A stretch of DNA of 64,000 bases from Colletes latitarsis. Lineage: Eukaryota; Arthropoda; Insecta; Hymenoptera; Colletidae. Position 1 is the stretch's first letter; each line of letters begins with the position of its first letter. The stretch is taken from NCBI RefSeq assembly GCF_051014445.1, contig NW_027488365.1:6448001-6512000 (forward strand), written 5' to 3'. The translations under genes were made by a program, and so were the position numbers. A model generated the notes under the pieces. It did no database searches. It worked only from the letters and a program-made list of their open reading frames with translations, and was not told where the DNA came from. Shown in pieces: positions 38,680 through 51,226 of this stretch.

Positions 38680-40224
38680 CTCATCAGCCTCATACTTTCG
38701 CATATTTCTAATGCTTCATGGATAGATCCTGGGCTATTTTCTGGTTTGGATCACATAGTAATGTGGTACCACACTGAAACAGTTGATTAAACCAGGTTTC
38801 GATCAATATTCACGAGGATAACGCATGTTAGGTCTAGGTAAGGCCTGGGATTTTCACTCATCAGACTCATACTTTCGCATTCTTCACATACTTGTTGAAC
38901 AGATCCTGGGATTTTTTTGGTATGGATCACGTAGTAATGTGGTACCATACTGAAACATTCAGTTAAACCGGGTCTTGATAAATATTTTTGAGGATAACGC
39001 ATGTTAGGTCTGGGATAGGTCTGGGATTTGCCCTCATCAGACTCATACTTTCGCACACTTCACATACTCGTTGAACAGATCCTGGGTTATTTTCTGGTTT
39101 GGATCACATAGTAATGTGGTACCACACTGAAACAGTCGATTAAACCAGGTTGCGATCAATATTTTTGAGGATAACGCATGTTAGGTGTAGGTTTGGCCTG
39201 GGATTTTCACTCATCAGACTCATACTTTCGCATTCTTCAAATACTTGTTGAACGGATCCTTGGTTTTTTCTGGTTTGGATTACGTACTAATGTGGGACCA
39301 CACTGAAACAATCAAATAAACCTGGCCTTGATAAATATTTTAGAGGATAACGCATGTTAGGTCTGCGTTAGGTCTAGGATTTGCCCTCATCACGCTCATA
39401 CTTTCGCATATTTCTCATACTTCATGGCTAGATCCTGGGCTATTTCTGGATTGGATCACGTAGTAATGTGGTACCACACTGAAACAGCCCACTAAACCTG
39501 GTTCCGATCAGTATTTTAGAGGATAACGAAAGTTATGTCTAGGTCAGGCCTGGGATTTGCTCTCATCAGACTCATGCTTTCGCATTTTTCACATACTTGT
39601 GGAACAAATCCTGGGTTTTTTCTGGTATAGATCACGTAGTAATGTGGTACCACACTGAAACATTCAGTTAAACCTGGTCTTGATAAATATTTTAGAGGAT
39701 AACGCATGTTAGGTTTGGGTTAGGTCTAGGATTTGCCCACATCAGGCTCATACTTTCGCATATTTCTCATACTTCCTGGGCTGTTTCTGGATTGTATCAC
39801 GTAGTAATGTGGTACCACGCTGAAACAGTCAATTAAACCTTGTTTCGATCAATATTCTTGAGGATAACGCATGTTAGGTCTACGTAAGGCCTGGGATTTT
39901 CACTCATCAGACTCATTCTTTCGCATTCTTCACATACCTGTTGAACGGATCCTGGGTTTTTTCTGGTTTGGATCACGTAGTAATGTGGGACCACACTGAA
40001 GCAATCAATTAATCCTGGTCTTGATAAATATTTTAGAGGATAACGCATGTTAGGTCTGGGTTAGGTCTAGGATTTGCTCTCGTCAGGCTCATACTTTCGT
40101 ATATTTCTCATACTTGATGGCTAGATCCTGGGCTTTTTCTGGATTGCATCACGTAGTAATGAAGTACAACACTGAAACAGTCAATTAAACCTGGTTTCCA
40201 TCAATACCTTAGAGGACAACGCAA

Positions 40225-41413
40225 GTTAGGTCTGCGATAGGTCTGGGATTTGCCCACATCAGGGTCATACTTTCGCATTTTTCACATACTTGTTGAACAG
40301 ATCCTGGGTTTTTTCTGGTTTGGATCGCGCAGTAATGTGGTACCACACTGAAACAGCCCACTAAACCTGGTTTCGATCTATATTTTAGAGGATAACGAAA
40401 GTTATGTCTAGGTTAGGCCTGGGATTTGCTCTCATCAGAATCATGCTTTCGCATTTTTCACATACTTGTTGAACAGATCCTGGGTTTTTTCTGGTATGGA
40501 TCACGCAGTAATGTGGTACCACACTGAAACATTCAGTTAAACCTGGTCTTGATAAATATTTTTGTGGATAACGCATGTTAGGTCTGGGTTAGGTCTGGGA
40601 TTTTCACTCATAAGACTCATACTTTCGCATATTTCTTATACTTCATGGATAGATCCTGGACTATTTTCTGGTTTGGATCACATAGTAGTGTGGTACCACA
40701 CTGAAACAGTCCACTAAACCTGGTTTGGATCAATATTTTAGAGGATAATGCATGTTAGGTCTAGGTTAGCCCTGAGATTTTCACACATCAGAATCATACT
40801 TTCGCATTCTTCAGATACTTGTTGAATGGATCCTGGGTTTTTTCTGGTATGGTTCACGTAGTAATGTGGTACCACACTGAAACAATCAATTAAACCTGGT
40901 CTTGATAAATATTTTAGAGGATAACGCATGTTAGGTCTGGGTTAGGTCTAGGATTTGCTCTCGTCGGGCTCATACTTTCGCATATTTCTCAAACTTGATG
41001 GCTAGATCCTGGGCTTTTTCTGGATTGCATCACGTAGTAATGAAGTACAACACTGAAACAGTCAATTAAACCTGGTTTCCATCAATATCTTAGAGGACAA
41101 CGCAAGTTAGGTCTGGGATAGGTCTGGGATTTGCCCTCATCAGACTCATACTTTCGCGTTTTTCACATACTTGTTGAACGGATCCTGGGTTTTTTCTGGT
41201 TTGGATCACGTAGTAATGTGGTACCACACTGAAACATTCAAATAAACCTGGTCTTGATAAATATTTTAGAGGATAACGCATGTTAGGTTTGGGTTAGGTC
41301 TAGGATTTGCCCACATCAGGCTCATAATTTCGCATATTTCTCATACTTCCTGGGCTGTTTCTGGATTGTTTCACGTAGTAATTTGGTACCACGCTGAAAC
41401 AGTCAATTAAACC
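40225..41413. repeat. Duplicated ~1.2-kb block, copy 1 (partner 42677-43866)
   Basis: This block matches the partner at a shift of 2,452 bp. Landmarks are GATCGCGCAGTAATG, AACGAAAGTTATG, TTTCACTCATAAGACTC, CTTGTTGAATGGATCC and the 11-bp deletion unit. The shift is about 12 bp short of 14 monomers, most of which is explained by the 11-bp deletion falling once within the interval. Confidence 0.89.
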
Positions 41414-41756
41414 TTGTTTCGATCAATGTTTTAGAGGATAACGCAAGTTAGGTCTGGGATAGGTCTGGGATTCGCCCTCATCAGGCTCATACTTTCGCAC
41501 ACTTCACAGACTCGTTTAACAGATCCTGGGATTTTTCTGGTAGGGATCACGTAGTAATGTGGTACCATACTGAAACATTCAGTTAAACCTGGTCTTGATA
41601 AATATTTTTGAGGATAACGCATGTTAGGTCTGGGTTAGGTCTAGGATTTGCCCTCATCAGGCTCATACTTTCGCATATTTCTCATACTTCATGGCTAGAT
41701 CCTGGGCTATTTCTGGATTGGATCACGTAGTAATGTGGTACCACACTGAAACATTC

Positions 41757-42610
41757 AGTTAAACCTGGTCTTGATCAATATTTTAGAGGATAACGCATGT
41801 TAGGTTTGGGTTAGGTCTAGGATTTGCCTACATCAGGCTCATACTTTCGCATTTTTCACATACTTGTTGAACAGATCCTGGCTTTTTCTGGTTTGGATCG
41901 CGCAGTAATGTGGTACCACACTGAAACAGCCCACTAAACCTGGTCTTGATAAATATTATTGAGGATAACGCATGTTAGGTCTGGGTTAGGTCTAGGATTT
42001 GCCCTCATCAGGCTCATACTTTCGCATATTTCTCATACTTCATGGCAAGATCCTGGGCTATTTCTGGATTGGATCACGTAGTAATTTGGTACCACGCTGA
42101 AACAGTCAATTAAACCTTGTTTCGATCAATATTTTAGAGGATAACGCAAGTTAGGTCTGGGATAGGTCTGGGATACGCCCTCATCAGGCTCATACTTTCG
42201 CACACTTCACAGACTCGTTTAACAGATCCTGGGTTTTTTCTGGTTTGGTTCACGTAGTAATGTGGTACCACACTGAAACATTCAATTAAACCTGGTCTTG
42301 ATCAATATTTTAGAGGATAACGCATGTTAGGTTTGGGTTAGGTCTAGGATTTGCCTACATCAGGCTCATACTTTCGCATTTTTCACATACTTGTTGAACA
42401 GATCCTGGCTTTTTCTGGTTTGGATCGCGCAGTAATGTGGTACCACACTGAAACAGCCCACTAAACCTGGTCTTGATAAATATTATTGAGGATAACGCAT
42501 GTTAGGTCTGGGTTAGGTCTAGGATTTGCCCTCATCAGGCTCATACTTTCGCATATTTCTCATACTTCATGGCTAGATCCTGGGCTATTTCTGGATTGGA
42601 TCACGTAGTA
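41757..42610. repeat. Trimer duplication, 527-bp period
   Basis: TGCCTACATCAGGCTC is at 41825 and 42352, 527 bp apart. Both copies continue through GATCCTGGCTTTTTCTGG, GATCGCGCAGTAATG and ATAAATATTATTGAGG. A related single copy lies near 27240-27400, with TGCCCACATC in place of TGCCTACATC. Confidence 0.88.
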
Positions 42611-42676
42611 ATGTGGTACCACACTGAAACAGTCAAATAAACCTGGTTTCGATCAATATTTTAGAGGACAATGCAA

Positions 42677-43866
42677 GTTAGGTCTGTGATAGGTCTGGGA
42701 TTTGCCCACATCAGGGTCATACTTTCGCATTTTTCACATACTTGTTGAACAGATCCTGGGTTTTTTCTGGCTTGGATCGCGCAGTAATGTGGTACCACAC
42801 TGAAACAGCCCACTAAACCTGGTTTCGATCTATATTTTAGAGGATAACGAAAGTTATGTCTAGGTTAGGCCTGGGATTTGCTCTCATCAGACTCATGCTT
42901 TCGCATTTTTCACATACTTGTTGAACAGATCCTGGGTTTTTTCTGGTGTGGATCACGCAGTAATGTGGTACCACACTGAAACATTCAGTTAAACCTGGAC
43001 TTGATAAATATTTTTGAGGATAACGCATGTTTGGTCTGGGTTAGGTCTGGGATTTTCACTCATAAGACTCATACTTTCGCATATTTCTTATACTTCATGG
43101 ATAGATCCTGGACTATTTTCTGGTTTGGATCACATAGTAATGTGGTACCACACTGAAACAGTCCACTAAACCTGGTTTGGATCAATATTTTAGAGGATAA
43201 TGCATGTTAGGTCTAGGTTAGCCCTGAGATTTTCACACATCAGAATCATACTTTCGCATTCTTCAGATACTTGTTGAATGGATCCTGGGTTTTTTCTGGT
43301 ATGGTTCACGTAGTAATGTGGTACCACACTGAAACAATCAATTAAACCTGGTCTTGATAAATATTTTAGAGGATAACGCATGTTAGGTCTGGGTTAGGTC
43401 TAGGATTTGCTCTTGTCAGGCTCATACTTTCGCATATTTCTCAAACTTGATGGCTAGATCCTGGGCTTTTTCTGGATTGCATCACGTAGTAATGAAGTAC
43501 AACAGTGAAACAGTCAATTAAACCTGGTTTCCATCAATATCTTAGAGGACAACGCAAGTTAGGTCTGGGATAGGTCTGGGATTTGCCCTCATCAGACTCA
43601 TACTTTCGCGTTTTTCACATACTTGTTGAACGGATCCTGGGTTTTTTCTGGTTTGGATCACGTAGTAATGTGGTACCACACTGAAACATTCAAATAAACC
43701 TGGTCTTGATAAATATTTTAGAGGATAACGCATGTTAGGTTTGGGTTAGGTCTAGAATTTGCCCACATCAGGCTCATACTTTCGCATATTTCTCATACTT
43801 CCTGGGCTGTTTCTGGATTGTATCACGTAGTAATGTGGTACCACGCTGAAACAGTCAATTAAACCT
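42677..43866. repeat. Duplicated ~1.2-kb block, copy 2 (partner 40225-41413)
   Basis: This copy matches copy 1 except for scattered changes (GTGTGGATCACG for GTATGGATCACG; CAACAGTGAAAC for CAACACTGAAAC). Parts of it occur a third time near 47280-48230, including CTTGTTGAATGGATCC and CAACAGTGAAAC. The CAACAGTG change is shared by copies two and three only, which indicates their order of descent. Confidence 0.88.
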
Positions 43867-45599
43867 GGTTTCCATCAATATTTTAGAGGTCAATGCAAGT
43901 TAGGTCTGGGATAGGTCTGGGATTTGCCCACATCAGGGTCATACTTTCGCATTTTTCACATACTTGTTGATCAGATCCTGGGTTTTTTCTGGTTTGGATC
44001 GGGCAGTAATGTGGTACCACACTGAAACAGCCCACTAAACCTGGTTTCGATCAATATTTTAGAGGATAACGAAAGTTATGTCTAGGTTACGCCTGGGATT
44101 TGCTCCCATCAAACTCGTGCTTTCGCATTTTTCACATACTTGTTGAACAGATCCTGGGTTTTTTCTGGTATGGATCACGTAGTAATGTGGTACCACACTG
44201 AAACATTCAGTTAAACCTGGTCCTGATAAATATTTTTGAGGATAACGCATGTTAGGTCTGGGTTAGGTCTAGGATTTGCCCTCATCAGGGTCATACTTTC
44301 GCATATTTCTCGAACTTGATGGCTAGATCCTGGGCTTTTTCTGGATTGCATCACGTAGTAATGAAGTACAACACTGAAACAGTCAATTAAACCTGGTTTC
44401 CATCAATATCTTAGAGGACAACGCAAGTTAGGTCTGGGATAGGTCTGGGATTTGCCCTCATCAGACTCATACGTAACGTTTTTCACATACTTGTTGAACG
44501 GATCCTGGGTTTTTTCGGGTTTGGATCACGTAGTAATGTGGTACCACACTGAAACATTCAAATAAACCTGGTCTTGATAAATATTTTAGAGGATAACGCA
44601 TGTTAGGTCTAGGTAAGGCCTGGGATTTTCACTCATCAGACTCATTCTTTCGCATTCTTCACATACCTGTTGAACGGATCCTGGGTTTTTTCTGGTTTGG
44701 ATCACGTAGTAATGTGGGACCACACTGAAACAATCAATTAAACCTGGTCTTGATAAATATCTTAGAGGATAACGCATGTTAGGTCTGGGTTAGGTCTAGG
44801 ATTTGCTCTCGTCAGGCTCATACTTTCGCATATTTCTCAAACTTGATGGCTGGATCCTGGGCTTTTTCTGGATTGCATCACGTAGTAATGAAGTACAACA
44901 CTGAAACAGTCAATTAAACCTGGTTTCCATCAATATCTTAGAGGACAACGCAAGTTAGGTCTGGGATAGGTCTGGGATTTGCCCTCATCAGACTCATACG
45001 TTTCGTTTTTCACATACTTGTTGAACGGATCCTGGGTTTTTTCTGGTTTGGATCACGTAGTAATGTGGTACCACACTGAAACATTCAAATAAACCTGGTC
45101 TTGATAAATATTTTAGAGGATAACGCATGTTAGGTTTGGGTTAGGTCTAGGATTTGCCCACATCAGGCTCATACTTTCGCATATTTCTCATACTTCATGG
45201 CTAGATCCTGGGCTGCTTCTGGATTGTATCACGTAGTAATGTGGTACCACGCTGAAACAGTCAATTAAACCTTGTTTCGATCGATATTTTAGAGGATAAC
45301 GCAAGTTAGGTCTGGGATAGGTCTGGGATTTGCGCTCATCAGACTCATGCTTTCGCATTTTTCACATACTTGTTGAACAGATCCTGGGTTTTTTCTGGTA
45401 TGGATCACGTAGTAATGTGGTACCATACTGAAACATTCTGTTAAACCTGGTCTTGATAAATATTTTTGAGGATAACGCATGTTAGGTCTGGGTTAGGTCT
45501 AGGATTTGCCCTCGTCAGGCTCATACTTTCGCATATTTCTTATACTTCATGGATAGATCCTGGGCTATTTTCTGGTTTGGATCACATAGTAATGTGGAA

Positions 45600-47270
45600 C
45601 CACGCTGAAACAGTCAATTAAACCTGGTTTCAATCAATATTTTAGAGGATAACGCATGTTAGGCCTCGGTTAGGTCTGGGATTTGCTCTCATCAGGCTCA
45701 TTCTTTCGCATATTTCTCATACTTGATGGCTAGATCCTGGGCTTTTTCTGGATTGCATCACGTAGTAATGAAGTACAACACTGAAACAGTCAATTAAACC
45801 TGGTTTCCATCAATATCTTAGAGGACAACGCAAGTTAGGTCTGGGATAGTTCTGGGATTTGCCCTCATCAGGCTCATACTTTCGCGTTTTTCACATACTT
45901 GTTGAACAGATCCTGGGTTTTTTCTGGTTTGTATCACGTAGTAGTATGGTACCACACTGAAAGAGTCCATTAAACCTGGTTTGGATCAATATTTTAGAGG
46001 ATAACGCAAGTTAGGTCTGGGATAGGTCTGGGATTTGACCCCATCAGACTCATACTTTCGCACACTTCACATACTCGTTGAACAGATCCTGGGTTATTTT
46101 CTGGTTTGGATAACATAGTAATGTGGTACCACACTGAAACAGTCAATTAAACCTGGTTTCGATCAATATTTTAGAGAATAATTCATGTTAGGTCTAGGTT
46201 AGGTCTGGGATTTGCTCTCATCAGGCTCATTCTTTCGCATATTTCTCATACTTGATGGCTAGATCCTGGGCTTTTTCTGGATTGCATCACGTAGTAATGA
46301 AGTACAACACTGAAACAGTCAATTAAACCTTGTTTCCATCAATATCTTAGAGGACAACGCAAGTTAGGTCTGGGATAGGTCTGGGATTTGCCCTCATCAG
46401 GCTCATACTTTCGCGTTTTTCACATACTTGTTGAACAGATCCTGGGTTTTTTCTGGTTTGTATCATGTAGTAGTGTGGTACCACACTGAAAGAGTCCATT
46501 AAACCTGGTTTGGATCAATATTTTAGAGGATAACGCATGTTAGATCTAGGTTAGCCCTGGGATTTTCACTCATCAGACTCATACTTTCGCATTCTTCACA
46601 TACTTGTTGAACTGATCCTGGGTTTTTTCTGGTTTGGATCACGTAGTAATGTGGTACCACACTGAAACAGTCGATTAAACCTTGTTTCAATCAATATTTT
46701 AGAGGATAACGCAAGTTAGGTCTGGGATAGGTCTGGGATTTGACCCCATCAGACTCATACTTTCGCACACTTCACATACTCGTTGAACAGATCCTGGGTT
46801 ATTTTCTGGTTTGGATCACATAGTAATGTGGTACCACACTGGAACAGTCGATTAAACCAGGTTTCGATCAATATTTTAGAGAATAATTCATGTGATGTCT
46901 AGGTTAGGTCTGGGATTTGCTCTCATCAGGCTCATTCTTTCGCATATTTCTCATACATGTTGAGCAGATCCTGGGTTTTTTCTGGTTTGGATCACTTAGT
47001 AATGTGGGACCACACTGAAACAATCAAATAAACCTGGTCTTGATAAATATTTTAGAGGATAACGCATGTTAGGTCTGGGTTAGGTCTAGGATTTGCCCTC
47101 ATCAGGCTCATACTTTCGCATATTTCTCATACTTCATGGCTAGATCCTGGGCTGTTTCTGGATTGTATCACGTAGTAATGTGGAACCACGCTGAAACAGT
47201 CAATTAAACCTGGTTTCAATCAATATTTTAGAGGATAACGCATGTTAGGCCTCGGTTAGGTCTGGGATTT
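45600..47270. repeat. Donor-like region recombined in 49480-50880
   Basis: Two parts of this region recur downstream in swapped order. The part at about 46320-47250 matches 49480-50410 (GTTAGATCTAGG at 46539 and 49701; shift 3,162 bp, 18 monomers). The part at about 45600-46130 matches 50350-50880 (TTAGGCCTCGG at 45659 and 50407; shift 4,748 bp, 27 monomers). The switch in the downstream copy falls at GTTAGGCCTCGG, a string shared by both parts, which is where homologous exchange could occur. Confidence 0.86.
46108..46283 (+). repeat. Monomer type VI example (AGAGAATAATTCATG)
   Basis: The diagnostic block AGAGAATAATTCATG replaces AGAGGATAACGCATG. It is linked to TTTGCTCTCATCAGG and GCTCATTCTTTCGC. 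The monomer ends GATGGCTAGATCCTGGGC and runs directly into a type I unit at 46284. The VI-to-I junction recurs across the window, so these two types have been amplified as a dimer or as part of longer units. Confidence 0.87.
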
Positions 47271-48229
47271 TCACTCATCAGGCTCATACTTTCGCATATT
47301 TCTTATACTTCATCGATAGATCCTGGACTATTTTCTGGTTTGGATCACATAGTAATGTGGTACCACACTGAAACAGTCCACTAAACCTGGTTTGGATCAA
47401 TATTTTAGAGGATAATGCATGTTAGGTCTAGGTTAGCCCTGAGATTTTCACACATCAGAATCATACTTTCGCATTCTTCAGATACTTGTTGAATGGATCC
47501 TGGGTTTTTTCTGGTATGGTTCACGTAGTAATGTGGTACCACACTGAAACAGTCGATTAAACCAGGTTTCGTTCAATATTCTTGAGGATAACGCATGTTA
47601 GGTCTAGGTAAGGCCTGGGATTTTCACTCATCACACTCATTCTTTCGCATTCTTCACATACCTGTTGAATGGATCCTGGGTTTTTTCTGGTTTGGATCAC
47701 GTAGTAATGTGGGACCACACTGAAACAATCAATTAAACCTGGTCTTGATAAATATCTTAGAGGATAACGCATGTTAGGTCTGGATTAGGTCTAGGATTTG
47801 CTCACGTCAGGCTCATACTTTCGCATATTTCTCAAACTTGATGGCTAGATCCTGGGCTTTTTCTGGATTGCATCACGTAGTAATGAAGTACAACAGTGAA
47901 ACAGTCAATTAAACCTGGTTTCCATCAATATCTTAGAGGACAACGCAAGTTAGGTCTGGGATAGGTCTGGGATTTGCCCTCATCAGACTCATACTTTCGC
48001 GTTTTTCACATACTTGTTGAACGGATCCTGGGTTTTTTCTGGTTTGGATCACGTAGTAATGTGGTACCACACTGAAACATTCAAATAAACCTGGTCTTGA
48101 TAAATATTTTAGAGGATAACGCATGTTAGGTTTGGGTTAGGTCTAGGATTTGCCCACATCAGGCTCATACTTTCGCATATTTCTCATACTTCCTGGGCTG
48201 TTTCTGGATTGTATCACGTAGTAATGTGG

Positions 48230-49477
48230 GACCACACTGAAACAGTTCATTAAACCTGGTTTCGCTCAATATTTTAGAGGATAACGCATGTTAGGTCTAG
48301 GTTAGGTCTGGGATTTGCTCTCATCAGGCTCATTCTTTCGCATATTTCTCATACTTGATGGCTAGATCCTGGGCTTTTTCTGGATTGCATCACGTAGTAA
48401 TGTAGTACCACACTGAAACAGTCAATGATACCTGGTCTTCATCAATATTTTAGAGGAAAACGCAAGTTAGGTCTAGGTAAGGCCTGAGATTTTCACTGAT
48501 CAGACTCATACTTTCGCATTCTTCACATACTTGTTGAACGGATCCTGGGTTTTTTCTGGTTTGGATCACGTAGTAATGTGGTACCACACTGAAACAGTCG
48601 ATTAAACCTGGTTTCGATCAATATTTTAGAGGATAACGCAAGTTAAGTCTGGGATTGGTTTGGGATTTGACCTCATCAGACTCATACTTTCGCACACTTC
48701 ACATACTCGTTGAACGGATCCTGGGTTTTTTCTGGTTTGGATCACGTAGTAATGTGGGACCACACTGAAACAGTCAATTAAACCTAGTTTCGATCAATAT
48801 TTTAGAGAATAATTCATGTTAGGTCTAGGTTAGGTCTGGGATTTGCTCTCATCAGGCTCATACTTTCGCACACTTCACATACTCGTTTGACAGATCCTGG
48901 GTTATTTTCTGGTTTGGATCACGTAGTAATGTGGGACCACACTGAAACAGTCAATTAAACCTGGTTTCGATCAATATTTTAGAGAATAATTCATGTTATG
49001 TCTAGGTTAGGTCTGGGATTTGCTCTCATCAGGCTCATTCTTTCGCATATTTCTCATACTTGATGGCTAGATGCTGGGCTTTTTCTGGATTGCATCACGT
49101 AGTAATGAAGTACAACACTGAAACAGTCAATTAAACCTGGTTCCCATCATTATCTTAGAGGACAACGCAAGTTAGGTCTGGGATAGGTCTGGGATTTGCC
49201 CTCATCAGGCTCATACTTTCCGCGTTTTTCACATACTTGTTGAACAGATCCTGGGTTTTTTCTGGTTTGGATCACGTAGTAGTGTGGGACCACACTGAAA
49301 CAATCAATTAAACCTGATCTTGATAAATATTTTAGAGAATAACGCATGTTAGGTCTGGGATAGGTCTGGGATTTGCCCTCATCAGACTCATACTTTCGCG
49401 CAGTTCACATACTCGTTGAACAGATCCTGGGTTATTTTCTGGATTGGATCACATAGTAATGTGGTACCACACTGAAA
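48230..49477. repeat. Duplicated block, copy 1 (partner 51227-52652, 17-18 monomers)
   Basis: TAGAGGAAAACGC is at 48451 and 51448 (shift 2,997 bp, 17 monomers). Further along, the unusual single-base insertion TTTCCGCG is at 49217 and 52391 (shift 3,174 bp, 18 monomers). The one-monomer change in shift arises because the downstream copy has an additional unit at about 51700-51880. Confidence 0.9.
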
Positions 49478-49479
49478 CA

Positions 49480-50880
49480 GTCAATTAAACCTTGTTTCCA
49501 TCAATATCTTAGAGGACAACGCAAGTTAGGTCTGGGACAGGTCTGGGATTTGCCCTCATCAGGCTCATACTTTCACGTTTTTCACATACTTGTTGAACAG
49601 ATCCTGGGTTTTTTCTGGTTTGTATCACGTAGTAGTGTGGTACCACACTGAAAGAGTCCATTAAACCTGGTTTGGATCAATATTTTAGAGGATAACGCAT
49701 GTTAGATCTAGGTTAGCCCTGGGATTTTCACTCATCAGACTCATACTTTCGCATTCTTCACATACTTGTTGACCTGATCCTGGGTTTTTTCTGGTTTGGA
49801 TCACGTAGTAATGTGGTACCACACTGAAACAGTCGATTAAACCTTGTTTCAATCAATATTTTAGAGGATAACGCAAGTTAGGTCTGGGATAGGTCTGGTA
49901 TTTGACCCCATCAGACTCATACTTTCGCACACTTCACATACTCGTTGAACAGATCCTGGGTTATTTTCTGGTTTGGATCACATAGTAATGTGGTACCACA
50001 CTGAAACAGTCGATTAAACCAGGTTTCGATCAATATTTTAGAGAATAATTCATGTGATGTCTAGGTTAGGTCTGGGATTTGCTCTCATCAGGCTCATTCT
50101 TTCTCATATTTCTCATACATGTTGAACAGATCCTGGGTTTTGTCTGGTTTGGATTACTTAATAATGTGGGACCACACTGAAACAATCAATTAAACCTGGT
50201 CTTGATAAATATTTTAGAGGATAACGCATGTTAGGTCTGGGTTAGGTCTAGGATTTGCCCTCATCAGGCTCATACTTTCGCATATTTCTCATACTTCATG
50301 GCTAGATCCTGGGCTGTTTCTGGATTGTATCACGTAGTAATGTGGTACCACGCTGAAACAGTCAATTAAACCTGGTTTCAATCAATATTTTAGAGGATAA
50401 CGCATGTTAGGCCTCGGTTAGGTCTGGGATTTGCTCTCATCAGGCTCATTCTTTCGCATATTTCTCATACTTGATGGCTAGATCCTCGGCTTTTTCTGGA
50501 TTGCATCACGTAGTAATGAAGTACAACACTGAAACAGTCAATTAAACCTGGTTTCCATCAATATCTTAGAGGACAACGCAAGTTAGGTCTGGGATAGTTC
50601 TGGGATTTGCCCTCATCAGGCTCATACTTTCGCGTTTTTCACATACTTGTTGAACAGATCCTGGGTTTTTTCTGGTTTGTATCACGTAGTAGTATGGTAC
50701 CACACTGAAAGAGTCCATTAAACCTGGTTTGGATCAATATTTTAGAGGATAACGCAAGTTAGGTCTGGGATAGGTCTGGGATTTGACCCCATCAGACTCA
50801 TACTTTCGCACACTTCACATACTCGTTGAACAGATCCTGGGTTATTTTCTGGTTTGGATAACATAGTAATGTGGTACCAC
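49480..50880. repeat. Recombinant copy of 45600-47270
   Basis: This is the downstream product of the exchange. It shares AAAGAGTCCATT, GTGATGTCTAGG, TTTGACCCCATCAGAC and GTAGTAGTATGG with the upstream region. The order of the two halves differs from upstream, with the joint near 50410. Confidence 0.85.
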
Positions 50881-51226
50881 ACTGAAACAGTCGATTAAAC
50901 CTGGTCTTGATAAATATTTTAGAGGATAACGCATGTTAGGTCTGGGTTAGGTCTAGGATTTGCCCTCATCAGGCTCATACTTTCGCATATTTCTCATACT
51001 TCATGGCTAGATCCTGGGCTGTTTCTGGATTGTATCACGTAGTAATGTGGAACGACGCTGAAACAGTCAATTAAACCTGGTTTCAATCAATATTTTAGAG
51101 GATAACGCATGTTAGGCCTCGGTCAGGTCTGGGATTTTCACTCATCAGACTCATACTTTCGCATTCTTCACATACTTGTCGAACTGATCCTGGGTTTTTT
51201 CTGGTTTGGATCACGTAGTAATGTGG

